From Myrica gale (taxonomy: Eukaryota; Streptophyta; Magnoliopsida; Fagales; Myricaceae), in the NCBI GenBank assembly GCA_963930655.1, contig OZ005609.1, forward strand, positions 10,274,501 through 10,338,500: 64,000 nucleotides of DNA, in the 5' to 3' direction. The position numbers and the translations under genes are program-made. Below, one piece after another: positions 25,801 to 37,780 of this stretch; position 1 is the first letter of the stretch, and each line of letters opens with the position of its first letter. The notes below the pieces were generated by a model, which searched no databases, was not told where the DNA came from, and saw only the letters and a program-made list of their open reading frames with translations.

Positions 25801-27734
25801 TATATTCAGTTAAAGATTCTATTCAAGGTCACTCGGTGTAATGTGCATCACATAAATGCTGTGCATCCCAAGGCATATTACAACTCTCGAACCACATCTC
25901 CTACATGGTATTCATAATTGTAGTGCACGATTTTCCACATACCCCAACTATAGTTACTGGAAAACAACATATTTTCACCAATGCACCTTATCACTACCAC
26001 CTTCATAAAGTTCAACGAGACCACAAGCAATGAATAAGAGATGGAACAAATAGTAAGTCACGTTTCTCCCTTCTGAATTTGCAAATGTGCCAGCAAAGAA
26101 TGAATGAATAAACAAATTACACCACCTACCAAAGTCTCATACTTACCAGAAACCGTAATAATCCTCTCGTGGATCTTTTTTCGGCAGGTGCGCCTAAAAT
26201 TCAAAGCTACACGCAGAGATTTTGGTAGCAACTTCACATCTCTCGTCTACAAAAGTATTCAAAGAAATAATTAATAAACCACAAGACATTAAATACACCA
26301 AATGCACACAAAGATTTACAATTAACAAAGTTTAATGGGCAACATAGATATTTTCAAATAGACAGACAGTAACAATGCGATCTACCCTAAATTTGCCAAA
26401 AAAAAGTCCAATCAAATAACACAGCATGCTGGACACAAGATCATCCGAGCACACCCAGCAAATTCAGTACGTTGCAAACAAAATTTAAATCTAGAGATCC
26501 CTTAAGCTGTCAAAAGAGCTTAATATACAGACAAGTGTCTAACTCCCGGAAGTATTATTGCCAATTGAACATACTGTGTCATTGAACACAAGAGAAAACC
26601 ACAAAGTCATATGAAAGATTGACAGTCAACATCAGTAAACAACACATCAATCTCCCAACATCAATTTATATATACCCCACATTTTAACCACGTCTACATC
26701 ACCAATTAAAGCAGATACAAAATCTATTTCCTCCATGAACCACAGCAAAACCAACCAATTAGCACACTACATTGTTCAAAACTAAATATCAGATCATCAA
26801 CAAATACAAATGAGAGACCTCCAGCAACAAGCAAGAAATTGCATGAGTCCATAACATGAAGAACTAACCAAAATTCAACAACGATTAATAACTAAGTAAA
26901 TTTTGAACACAGCCCAGAAAAAAAAAACCAACCTAGCAAGAAAAAATGTTAAAATCCAATAAGCGGGCAAGAAATGTCCAGATCACAATTTTCCAAAACG
27001 ATCAACTACCAAAATAGAAATACAATGTATTCAATCCCAACAGCCAATTAAACATAATAAATTGAAAACCGCCAGATGCCACAGAGACTAAGCAAAAATG
27101 TCAAAAATGCGTAACCAAGCAAGAACCGTCCAAAGAAAAAACAAACACCCTGTGTACATACCCAATAGTTGCAAGTACAACCAAGAAATTACACCGCGAC
27201 AGCGAATCAAAAAACACGAGCCGCATAAGCGCAAAAGGCAAACACAAACAAAATACAAGAGAAGCCCGAGACCATCACCTCCCAACACCAAAGGCCCGCA
27301 TCGGACTCGTCCTCTAGCACATCCGCCTCCGCATTCGGCACACCATACATCACCCTCTGCCCCACCAACAGCACAGTGCTTTTTACCGAAGCCAGCGTCA
27401 CCCCATTCCCCTTCAGCTTCTCGTAAATCTCTTCCACAAGCTTCGACAATGGAAGCGAACTCTCCTCCATCAACGCCGCCACCACCGCATTGCTCGAGTT
27501 GCACACTGCCAAATCAACATCTACTCTGTTATCCATCACTTCCTTGTAGTATTTGAACAATCCGTCGAGCTCTTCTCTTAGAGCTTCTATCTGGGCCGCT
27601 TTTTCCTCGGGATTTGGAGGGTCTGGTACCAAAGAGGCCCTCTTCCGCTTCTGGGGCTTTCTGGGTCGATCATAGCCGTTAATTTTTGGGTCCTTTGAGT
27701 CCTCATCCAGGTCGATTATCCTCACGTCCGCCAT
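19858..27734 (-). CDS. FAS1: Chromatin assembly factor 1 large subunit FAS1
   Basis: Minus strand, 12 exons: 27279-27734, 26147-26246, 25084-25231, 24877-25000, 24229-24500, 23824-24141, 22957-23038, 22703-22843, 21392-21808, 21068-21205, 20103-20148, 19858-20009. Together they give 2394 nt and 797 aa with all junction phases closing; Arabidopsis FAS1 is about 815 aa. CAF-1 (FAS1, FAS2, MSI1) deposits histones H3-H4 on newly replicated DNA in the nucleus. The start MADVRIIDLDED is followed by the conserved PLSKLVEEIY...VTLASVKS block. Residues about 240-320 form the highly charged KER region (EKEAKREEK, DQRRREKEE, then SIMERFLKRS). SWRRLGHSIR and QLFQFDKSHRPAFYGIW mark the middle, then an acidic stretch (DYDVDSDEEWEE, DEEEEILEEG) and the SKRCLPP tail. 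Introns of 0.8-1.0 kb hold nothing recognisable. Confidence 0.96.
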
Positions 27735-27898
27735 TTCGGACAGAAACGGAAAACCCCTAACCTCGAAATCACTGATTGAATGAAAACACCAGAAATGAGA
27801 AGACACAGAGACACAGCGGAGAAGGGGAAGATGGAGGGTTAATAATTTTTATTGGAAACCAAAAAGAAATTCGATTTTTGAGGGAAAAATCGGATGGC

Positions 27899-27907
27899 TT
27901 TCCCGCC
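27899..27907 (-). promoter_or_regulatory. E2F-binding site upstream of FAS1
   Basis: TTTCCCGCC, an exact match to the canonical E2F consensus, lies 165 bp upstream of the FAS1 start codon. Arabidopsis FAS1 is a known E2F target with S-phase expression, so a functional role is likely by homology. Confidence 0.75.
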
Positions 27908-27930
27908 AGAGTGAAGCGCCTAAAGGTTTA

Positions 27931-27938
27931 GCGGGAGA
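27931..27938 (-). promoter_or_regulatory. second E2F-like site upstream of FAS1
   Basis: GCGGGAGA (reverse complement TCTCCCGC) differs by one base from TTTCCCGC. It lies 24 bp beyond the first site in the opposite orientation. Paired E2F sites are common in replication genes. Confidence 0.5.
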
Positions 27939-30559
27939 GGCCCACCTCCGGTCCTATTTCCTTCCTTCCAATCTAGGTTCTGCCACGTGGTTTAAAATTT
28001 ATCTTACAATCTTGATTTAGGTGGTGTTTGACCAAGAACTTTTATTTTATAGTTATTTAATTATTTTTATTTTAAATAACATTTCGGCTTTATTCACGTG
28101 ATGTTTGATCAATAAAATTTTATTTTATCTATTTATTTTTCATGATAAAAAATTTATAAGTATCACTCTATATATGCTATTAAGTTAGAGTAAATATGTC
28201 ACGCAAAGATAATACCAATTAATTTTTAACTACTAAGAATGGATATATTATCGTATTGTTTAGGACTTATTTTCGCTAGCTATATAAGAGTATGATATTT
28301 AAATGTAGACTTCGGTTAACAGAGAGAGGTTGTATTGATATATTAATATTACGTAAAAATTAATTAAAATTTTGAAATATCATATCATCAATGACGTAAT
28401 TAATCCTACATAAACCCCTACTTTTTTTTTCTTTGCTTCTGAAAGAAGCCTTGGCTTTCAACTGTAGCTGATCCTCTCTCTGCGGGCATGCATGTTAAAT
28501 TATGGCATTTTTTTTTGTTTATTTGTTTGTTTTATTAAATAAATTTTTTTAAGTGGATTTTTTTTTGTAAGTTTTAAAGTGGGTTTAATTGACGAGGATT
28601 CGTACCAATCAAATTCAGAGATTGAGATCTCAAGAAGTTCTTTTTATAATTGAAATGGATTTGCTTTAACAAAGGAGGAGACTTTTCACATGAAGAGATT
28701 TTTTTTTTTTTCTGGAGAATGCTAGGCGTCCCGAAGTTTTTCCCGAATCTATCCTGAAGGCTGACGTGGCCACTTTTTAAAAGAGAAATCCATGCGGTTT
28801 GACGAATTAGCATTAGACCGCTGAAGCTCTCCTCATTTCACGCCCTCCTCTCAGTTCTCTGCAATTCGAGGAAGAGAGACCGCTAGAGAGAGAGATTTAA
28901 AGCAGGGGAGATATTTTTACTAGTATTAGTTTTATGGCTGGTATTTTTCCTCTTAAATTTATGTCTATGTATTGTTTATGGCTGCAATTAGTTTTATGGC
29001 TGGTATTAGTTGTAGGAGTATTTTTATGAACTAAAAATTGGTTCGATTGTGTCAAGTCATTATGTCTAAAGCTAAAAAAAATGAGAAAAAAAATAAGAAA
29101 AAGAAGACAAAAAGGAAAATGAGAAAACAATTGTGAATAAAGAATGAAGTTGAATATGTGATAACTTAAAATCAGTCATTCGAATGATTACTGGAATTCG
29201 GTTGAGTTCGATTTTATGTAGACTTCTTTATTTGGTACAGTACAACCAACAGATAAATTGGCATGTCCTATTCAAAACAGTTTTATCTTGGAACCATGTT
29301 GGTTTTGAGTTCGAGAACTTTAGCATATATGATTATATTTAACTTTTCCTCTATGAAACTTAAGTGAAATTGACACCATCACTAATTTTATTCAGCTTCC
29401 AATTATTCGTGGCTGAATTTTTATAATTCAATTTTGGGACCTTAGCTGCTTTGTAAGCGTAAAAAATGAAGTACATGGCATTCTTTACTTTTAGGTAGAT
29501 TTTTTTATTTAAGTTGCTGATTTGCTTGTAATCAAACAGGGACCTCAAGAATTTCACAAATTGTTTTAATGTGCTGTAAGGGGCATGAAAAGAACCCAGA
29601 GTCAAGCCTATTATTACATTGACATTGATTGATTACTACAGAAATTCAAATTTCATAATATAATCTAAACCAAGTTTGCCTTAAATAAGCCAGGTACCTT
29701 CAGAGAAAACTTGTACAGCTTAATCTCTCAATTGTCCATAGTTAAACCAACTACCAATGTAACTACCTTAATATTTATTCTTTTTTTTTTTATAGAGACC
29801 TTAATATTTATTCACCGCTCAAACCCCACCGACGAATTTATAGAGACCGACAAAATTATGACCCCTCTGAATTACCCAACACTCACTTTCAAACAATACC
29901 AAATTCTTCTTTAAAGAAACACAAACGACACAGGAGACAAAAATCCAATTCCAGAAACAGTTACCCAGATGACCAAAACGTCTGCCGTACAAAAAGGGGA
30001 CCAAATAGTAAAGAACTTCCTCAATGCCAGTTCCAAACATAAAACTCTTTACCAGTTATATATTATATCCTAATAAAGAGGAAGAAAAATCGTAAGCCAA
30101 CTCGAAACAATAAATGGAAAGCACCATAATCAAGAAATTTTCATCAAGATTTTGGTTTCATCAATTAATCGGAGGTGGAGGACATTCGGTCTTACCCAGA
30201 GCTTCAGTCTGACGACGGCGACTAAGGTGAAATCGACGAATTGGTCTTTCGTGGGAGAGAGCTTCGGTCTGACGACGGTGAATACGATTGGAAGAGAACT
30301 TCGCTCGGAGGAGAGAGACAAGTTTGTGGTAAGTCTTCTATTCGATTTGACATTTTCTTCTTTGATGATTTTTTATTTGGATTAGAGACTTATTTTTTTT
30401 ATTGCTTATAATAAATCATGTTGAATCTTGCAAAATTTGAATCCATAGATTTTGATTTTGGGCAACAATTATCTTTCATGGGTCTTTGATGCTAAAAATC
30501 TTGAAAACACTATTTAAGATGAAAATGATACATCCCTGCAGGATCGTGCCAAAACAATG
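27939..30559. other. intergenic, no gene seen
   Basis: About 2.6 kb of AT-rich DNA without a supportable gene. Near 30176-30285 a short direct repeat is seen (units sharing GAGCTTC..GTCTGACGACGG). Small frames on both strands resemble nothing I know. Confidence 0.45.
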
Positions 30560-32270
30560 ATTTTCTTACCCCATCATCTCAATGAAGAATTGAAATATGA
30601 GTATCTTACCCAATTATCTTATGAATAATTTAAAGGAGAGAAAGAGCACCAAAAGTCTGTAATCCTCCCAAAAGCTCGATATAAATGGATGCACCTGAGG
30701 ATGTGACTATAACTATGCTTTGTTTAGAATCACCTCACAGTTGATACTGTGTGGAGAAAATGTCACTAAAGAAAACATGTTAGAGAAAACATTTAGTACT
30801 TTTAATGCCTCAAATATGCTCATGCAACAATAATATTGAAAGCAAAATTTCACGAAATATTTTAAATTGATTTCTTTTGTCTTCTTGTGGTTGAACAAAA
30901 TAATTAGTTTTTTTATGAGAAATCTTCAGTCCCGACTAACCGATTCTCAATCATTCCTTGAAGCCAATGGAGTCTCATTCCTTGAAGTGAATAAGACATC
31001 ATTTCAGAAAAAGAACTACGGTCCTAGTCGTGGTTGGGAAAAAATAAAAGGGAAAAACAAAACCACTAGAAGTGGAATAATAATTCTTCAACACCAAACC
31101 ACTAGAAGTGGGGAAATGCCAAGCAAGAAAAGGCAAAAGGTTTACAGAATAAACATTTAAAGGACTATGAAGAAAAATGATATCGGTGTGGGATGAATGG
31201 GCATTGGTCTCATACCTGTCGTACGTCAAGTCACTTGGTTAACCTGTATCAAGCCTCTCTGAATGGGAAGGAAAAGAAACAAATTTTGTTGATCATATTA
31301 ACTTTTTTGATACTTTTGATAGAGTTGATGTTACTTATCTTGATATTCGGATTTCTTTGAAGATCCTACTAAAAAAATTGTTCATTTAATTGGCGACGGA
31401 AATATTCTTATACGTGTGAAGCAACATGGATTCATCTAATATATTGATTCACTCCAAGATGGTCGAGGGTGATTTTTGTCTGACACACAGCGCAACAACG
31501 CATACAAATTTGTGTATTGATGGGGCATTATTTTCTTCTAAATCGAGAAAAAATTTACTCAATTTAAAGGATATACGTCTCAATGGTTATCACATTGAAA
31601 CTTATAATGAAGACAATGAAGAATTTATTTATACTACATCTAGAGTATCGGGCCAGAAGCTTATACTGGAGAAACTTTTGTTTTCTCTTTCGGATTATAT
31701 TATAGAACCATAAGAATAGTTTAATCAAATAATCTAATGCACCAAAAGTGCAAGACGCAACGAAAGTGCTCTCGGTCCAAAGATATTTATGTTTTGACAT
31801 TATTTTCTTGAGTATCCAGGATATAATGATATGTCGAATTATTAAGAACTCACACAGACATCCTTTAAATAATCAAAATATTCTTTTACCAAGTAATTAT
31901 CCTTGTAGTTCATGTTCTCAGGAAAAATTTATATATTATTAAACTATCTCTATCAAAGATAGTTGTTGAGTCTCCATTTTTACAAAGAATTTGAGGAGAT
32001 AATTGTTGACCAATTCATCTCTCATGTGGATCATTTAGATATTCCATAGTTTGATTGATGCATCCACTAGATTGTCACATGTTTACATTCTTTCTACTCT
32101 TGGGATCATTTTGGACATCCACTGTTTTGTTGTATTGCGAATATGATTTGGAGTATTTGAGTGACTTAATTGGAGTGACAGGTTTTTGTATTGACTTGTA
32201 ATTAAATATGATCAGGTGCTTCATGACGGTTTTTGGTCTACATAATGTCCATTTTTTCCTTTGCAATTGA
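30560..32270 (+). mobile_element. Ty1/Copia retrotransposon fragment, gag-pol
   Basis: On the + strand, near 31180-31260, a frame reads YRCGMNGHWSHTCR...HLVNLYQASL, a CCHC-type zinc knuckle followed by a plant Copia linker. At 31426-31713 a frame reads FCLTHSATTHTNLC...NDGALFSSKSRKNLLNLKDIR-like sequence, matching the protease/pre-integrase segment. Pieces of the GAG-pre-integrase domain (RRIIENSHGHPLKNQ-like; LPSNYPCSSCSQ) follow to about 31940, then a stop-ridden integrase beginning. Frameshifts and stops are frequent and no LTRs were found. A dead internal fragment. Confidence 0.75.
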
Positions 32271-32505
32271 TTTCATGCATAGTTACAGCCACTCATTTAA
32301 TTTCAACTATTGGCACAAAATTTTGGATCGGAAGCACAACCAAAAATTCATTGAACAAGTAATATGCATCTTTACAATAATGCAATATGACTACATAGTC
32401 ACAAACTAAGTGTCCAATGAGACAACAAAAAGACACCATTTCTGGTAACAATGTGCCTCAAAAGAAGAACTAGACTATACGAAATTTAATGACTACAAGA
32501 AATCT

Positions 32506-33269
32506 CATTCCAGTAACATCTGTCTGGAATAACTACATAGTCCAGAAATATATGGATGAACAACCAAAATTCCACCAAAAAGACACCAGCTGAAAACCAA
32601 TGTAGCCTTATAACCCATCATCTGGACATCGACCTTCTTTCTCTCCACCTGAATCTCCAGTCGATGTTATGCATTTATGGCCTCAATTTTTACTCGTTGT
32701 TCAGTAGTCATGGCCTCAATGGCTAATTGTTGTTGTAAAGTCGCATCGATCTCTTCTCGATGTTATGCACTGATGGCTTCAATGTTCTTATTTTGCTGTA
32801 GGAGCTGTCCCTGAATTGATTCTCAAGAAGCCTGTTCACCAAGCATCTGTCCGTGCATTGCTTGGAGTTGCCAAATAACCCTTCTTCCATATGCACATAT
32901 TTTAGGATCTCTCCATGAAAAATAACTGCAATTGCGACCATCATGTAATTCTTTACTATGTTAAACACCTAACAAACACATACATAAAGTAAAGTCGACC
33001 TTATTAAAAAAATTTAATTAACTATCAAGATATTTTAGTTAATAGACTTAAATTTTATAAGATTCACAACAAGTACAAAAAAAATGACACTAAATATTGG
33101 GCAACAATAACTAACCTTACTTCACACAACCCAAGAAGCGTCTACCAAAATTTTCATCCGTGAAGGCAGTGGTCGACATTGCTCTCAAGTCGCAAAAACA
33201 TCTTAGGCCCTCTATAGAAGATTCACTTTGTTCATTTCCAGAGCTATCATTGGTGTATGATTCGGACAT
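32506..33269 (-). pseudogene. GRF-type zinc-finger protein, decayed
   Basis: Minus strand. Exon 1 (33121-33269) starts MSESYTNDSSGNEQ and contains RCFCDLRA...TAFTDENFGRRFLGC. A GTAAGG donor follows and exon 2 starts at about 32955 with HDGRNCSYFSWRDPKIC. Together these give the C.C...T.N.GRRF..C ... C.YF.W.DP..C pattern of GRF zinc fingers. A glutamine-rich coiled coil with an internal duplication (IEAISA.HREEI / IEAINA.HRLEI) and a hydrophobic C-terminal helix follow, as in many plant GRF proteins of unknown function. Three in-frame stops interrupt the coiled coil (32823-32825, 32763-32765, 32668-32670). Each could come from one C-to-T change. Non-functional as read. Confidence 0.7.
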
Positions 33270-34735
33270 TTTAAAGGCTTAGACTAAGAGAAAACAAAAT
33301 GACTCATTTCGTTCTTAAAATGAACTCAACAAGTGAAAAAGGAAACTACAAATAAAAAATACAACTAACAGTGCTTCGCCTCTGAAGAATCTCAGTCAAA
33401 GAAATCAGCAAGCTTGAGGAGATGGGTGGAGTTCGAAGATGGAGGAGGAGCACAAAGAGGTACTTCACCTCTGAGAAGGAACTCGATGGGAGAGGTAGAC
33501 TGGTGCCCAACGGGATGTGGGACTTCGGCGAATGGGGAGGACTGGTTAGGTGAAAAATAGAGATGCTAAATCTAAAATATCAAAGACACATGGGTATTTG
33601 AGCAAGACAGGTGGGTGTGGAGCATGTGTGGTGCACGTGTAGCGTATTTCGTGAGATTTAACGGGAATTTGAATTGGGGGTGAACATTGAAAATTTTGAA
33701 ACTTAAGAGACGTAAACCACAGTTTTGATAGTTAAGGGGTCGCGTCTGCAATTACCCCATAATTCAGGGGCGAACAATGACATTACCCTATTAATTTATT
33801 GTCCTTCACTGAAAAGGGCTAGCACATCTTATCTGGCCTTATTCACAGCTTTAATGACGAACTTAGAAATGGGGTGGTTTTGCCCCCAACCGCTATCACC
33901 ACCGCCACTGCCAGTTACGCTAGCTCTTTGGGCCAGTTTTTCGGTGGCCTTTTTGAGCCCAAAATGACTTTTGTTTTTTGGATTTTTTATCCCATTTTCT
34001 GTAGCCCGATTTTGAGCCTATTTAGCCCATTCGTATAGCCCCATCTTGGGGCTATTCATCCCATTTTGTTTGGCTGTTTTTGGGGAAAAAATAGGGGTAA
34101 AAGAAGCACAAATAGCTTTAATGAATTTTGCAACCAATTTTTTAGTCTATTTTTTTGTTAATTAATGTGTCCATTTATGTCTAGTTTTTTTGAGCCAAAA
34201 TAGGGGTTGTTTTGCTACATAATAATTAATTAGAGAATAACCAAAATGCAACGTAAAAGAATTAGTATTTGAGAATATTGGCCACAATATGATATCTATG
34301 ACCATATTATATTATGATCATAGAATTTTGTATCTTACTTCTTTTAACAATTCACAAACCTAATTTAGCAATCCAAAACCTAATACTTTATAGCTATAAA
34401 TTGTGTCCCACAACACATTTTTCAAGTTCACATAATCACAACATAAAGAAAGCTAAATATTAGAACTTATATACCAAGGTACCATGATATTCACAACTGA
34501 AAGATAAAGTTAAAAATTGAACAACGCATTCAAACAAACTAATGCAAGTAGTTGAAGTTGCTCTTTTTTATTTTATTTTTAAACTGTACATTACTTCCTG
34601 AGCGATACCCATGCTTGCTATGACTTCAAAGAAGAATCTGGTCGCCTTTCTGAAGCTATTGAACTCTAGATTTCTGACCCTCTATTAAACTGTATGAATA
34701 TATAGATCAACGAAAAAGGTGGTCCTATAATTAAC
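33270..34735. other. intergenic, no gene seen
   Basis: Includes the 5' flank of the GRF pseudogene. No other coding or mobile feature could be supported. Confidence 0.45.
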
Positions 34736-34988
34736 ATGCTATCCCCAAGTAGCAAGAAGTACATATTTTCAGGTTTTTGGGTGGAAAATAAAGTGCATCG
34801 CCCAGCCAAATATGATACTAGTAGAAACCATTTCTGAACGATTAACATATCTATAACATGATGTAGATCATGAGCAGAAGGAAATTCTCGAGAGACTCGT
34901 GAGTATGATCAAGCATAATCTGCTAATGACGCAATAATTCACTTCAGCTAGAGAGATATAGCGAGGATAATGTATACGTACACGTAAA

Positions 34989-35106
34989 GCTTTGCAAAGA
35001 AGCATACAAGAGTGATATTGGTCCCGGCTCGTCTCTTACAACCTCTTGATGCTATGATGTAGAAGATGAGCCGGACCGATATCACGCCATGTCTACTTCT
35101 TCGAAG
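34989..35106 (-). ncRNA. MIR479/MIR171-like microRNA precursor, copy A
   Basis: The arms at 35012-35033 and 35065-35086 pair along about 22 bp with one bulge. Pairing continues imperfectly to the hairpin base (CTTTGCAAAGAAG against CTTCTTCGAAG), and the loop region is about 30 nt. Read on the minus strand, the 5' arm at 35065-35086 resembles miR479 (GTGATATyGGTyCGGCTCATC pattern), with three pyrimidine transitions from the family sequence I recall. Read on the plus strand, the same bases resemble miR171 (TGAGCCG...GATATCAC). The minus strand is favoured by the closer match and the upstream TATA. The strand is not proven. Confidence 0.75.
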
Positions 35107-35157
35107 TGATTTCTTTGGGTTTGCTGCCTATGTTGGAAGAGTTGGAACGTCCTGCCC

Positions 35158-35169
35158 CCTATATATAGG
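35158..35169 (-). promoter_or_regulatory. TATA box for MIR copy A
   Basis: CCTATATATAGG lies about 50 bp from the hairpin base on the minus-strand upstream side. It is conserved at the same spacing in copy B. The sequence is palindromic, so it does not itself fix the strand. Confidence 0.45.
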
Positions 35170-35420
35170 ACAATTAGTAATTAACTGCTCTTATGCTATA
35201 GTCGTGAAACTTTTGGTTCTTCTATATTTTATGGAATAACAATTAATACGGAAACAGCATATGCTGAACAAATATAGAAGATTTATCAGGACCAGGAGTT
35301 GAGAATCCCACTAGATGTTGTTTATAAAAGCCTAATGGAGGATTAATTCTTTTAGTCATGGCAAGAGAATTAATAGCAGAGAAAGCAAATTACATCACTA
35401 TTCAATCTAGGAGTCAAACG

Positions 35421-35803
35421 CACGGGCGGAGGCGAGGGGGAACAGGGGCCATTGCCCCAGTTGGCTAGCTCCCCAAAAGAATTTTTACACTTCTTTTTTT
35501 TTTACCGGGCCCTCCTCCTTGATCCATTGAAAACTCAGCTCGCTCTACGAGAATATGTTTGTGTTTCATCAACTAAAATACCTGTGAAAATGCTGAAAAT
35601 ATTTCATATTTATATGCTCTGTTTTACTATGAATATATAAAAATTAGTTGGTACTCCATTTGTGTCTTGAATAACAAAAATTTTTAGTCCTTAATTTTTT
35701 TATATTTTTACTCTTAAGATATTTTTTACCTTACATAGTAAAAAAAAATTCATTTTCTCTTTAAAGTTTGCTCTCTTCTATTGCATTCCTAACTTCATCA
35801 CTG
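35421..35803. mobile_element. 383-bp hAT-like MITE inserted in copy A
   Basis: Flanked by GTCAAACG (35413-35420) and GTCAAACA (35804-35811), an 8-bp duplication with one mismatch. The ends are CACGGGCGGAG and, reverse-complemented, CAGTGATGAAG, a decayed form of the CAGKGGCGGA termini of the element at 39454. Its right part also resembles that element's right part. Copy B of the duplication has an uninterrupted GTCAAACA at the matching place (about 44415), an empty site. Confidence 0.75.
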
Positions 35804-36335
35804 GTCAAACACAATCTAATTAATATTTTTTTTTGTTGCAAAATGTCAGAATATCCTATGGAAAGAAGTTGGATATCATGGGTATCGTCGATTCATTGGT
35901 TATTGAATAGATCTCCAAAAGTCGAGTAAAGACATGATCTTCTCAAAGATTGGAATCTTATAACCGTTGACCAAATCTACGTTGAGATTTTTCACTTTCT
36001 AGGAAGATCTCAACAAAAAAGCATAGAGTTCGACGTATGGAACATATTCCTTTTTAACTCGATGAGATGGTAATTTTGAGGAGTGTCATTTTGTACATGA
36101 TTCAATATTGGTGCATGCATGTGGCAATAATGAGAGCTCGCCACGTCAACTAGAATATCATTAGAACTGTGCATTATTTTCTCTGTCGTTTTCATGAGAA
36201 AAGAGCTTCGAATGAAATAACCAATAGAAGGGATCGAAGTATTGCTTAATATTCTCTCCTATCCCTTTTTCTTTTCACTCAACTGTTTAAGAATATGTAG
36301 TCTTTTGTTTCGATCGGTCGCGTTGTCGATTAAAC

Positions 36336-37168
36336 TAGGTCCTCGTGTCCTTCTCTTTTGTCTATTGTTCAGGACTTAATTTTTAATTATTTTTATAGTC
36401 TTGGTATATTAACGTATATATATAATTGTCGGTGTGTCTACTTTGTATTAATAGAAATTGTTCTCTAACACACATTTATTAATCTATTAGGCTTAAAGGC
36501 AGGTGAATTATATATAGATTTCAAACTTATCACCTAGATTTCTTGGTGTGGCGTTTCAATCCTTCGTAGTCTTGGTTCATCATCTGGTCAGGTGAAGGGT
36601 CAAGACTTAACAAATCTTGTCTTCACGATCTTGGGGTTTCAATCCATCATTGTTATCGGGTTTCATCACAATTGTTGGTCGAGTTCATATCAGTATCTTG
36701 TCGGATTCTCAAATTCTTGAGGATATAGGTTAAGTCCCATGCATACATATCTGTGAGTGGATTGTCAAAGTATAACCCAGATGCTAAAGCAATACAAATT
36801 AAATGTATAATAGAAGAAACTATGTTTGTGAGTCTAGGAAATAGTGATTATAATTATGATTAATCAGCTCTTACTTAAATAATATAAAACTTTTTATCTC
36901 TGTCTCATTCGATAACCTGAATTTGCACAAAACCCGTTTAGCTACTATCCATTTTGTTTAAAGAATTTTATGTAACTGATGAAACCATTAAGTTTTGAAT
37001 AATAAGGGAAATCCATCGTATCTATCTTTGTATATTGGGCTCAAACAGACTTAACATAGGATATTATTAATTAAAACATTCGAACCGGTCCGAAACGACT
37101 CGAGTATCATTAATTAAGTTAAGGACTTACTTACATAGGATAAAATTCGAACTCGCACTAACTCATTA
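36336..37168. other. intergenic, no gene seen
   Basis: AT-rich DNA with no supportable gene or element. Confidence 0.45.
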
Positions 37169-37324
37169 GGTTGTGTTTGTTATGTAAAATTTTACACTTA
37201 CTAAAATTTTAACACAATAAAAAATTATAATATAATATCTCTCTCTCCATCAAATCATTACTTTTCACTATAATAAATATAAAAAATTATCTCTCTCTTC
37301 ACTTTTTAACACTCAAACACAACC
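37169..37324 (-). mobile_element. Tourist-like MITE
   Basis: Ends GGTTGTGTTTG and CAAACACAACC are inverted repeats about 156 bp apart. The interior matches the MITEs at 48753 and 56073 in reverse orientation (TCTCTCTCT..ATCAAATCATTA block). Confidence 0.7.
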
Positions 37325-37780
37325 TAAATATAGTAATGAAAACCATTAATTATGAAAGTTGTTTAGTTGAAATTAGCTTTCAAGTCAACAATACATATAT
37401 CTGAAAGTAATATACAAGATAGATTTGTTTAAGTTCTAATTATTAGCCATTAATGTTTCAAATTACATAGCATAAATTTTTATAAACGAACTTTTATCCT
37501 GTTCATCTTCAATTCCTCTTTAATTTTTTACTTTACTGGAAAGGACAATGTTATCTAAAACATGGACAATATATATACGGGAATGATCTCCATGGAGCCG
37601 AAGACCAGATGGCATATATTCACTGCACCAATAAACATACTAAAATTTTGGTAATTCTAAAACATGGACAATATTCCAAAATTTTGGCCTAATAAAATAA
37701 CTATAAAATAATCTATATTTCTCTCATTAAATCATGCATCTATTTCTCTTTTAATAAACATAAAAATATTTACTAAAATT
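37325..37780. other. intergenic, no gene seen
   Basis: AT-rich DNA. An ACATGGACAATAT phrase occurs twice (about 37560 and 37660). Nothing else recognised. Confidence 0.4.

Larger units (their letters stand above)
34740..36335. repeat. segmental duplication, copy A (MIR locus)
   Basis: Collinear with 43690-45005. Shared blocks include the hairpin, the TATA-like CCTATATATAGG region, CCTAATGGAGGATTAATTC followed by TTTTAGTCATGG (35331 and 44302), ATGGAAAGAAGTTGGATAT and TATGGAACATATTC. Copy A is longer because it contains the 383-bp insertion at 35421-35803. Confidence 0.85.

Noticed and set aside
27098..27556. 152-aa plus-strand open frame, Pro/Ser-rich
   Set aside because: Antisense shadow of FAS1 exon 1. 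Composition reflects the coding strand.
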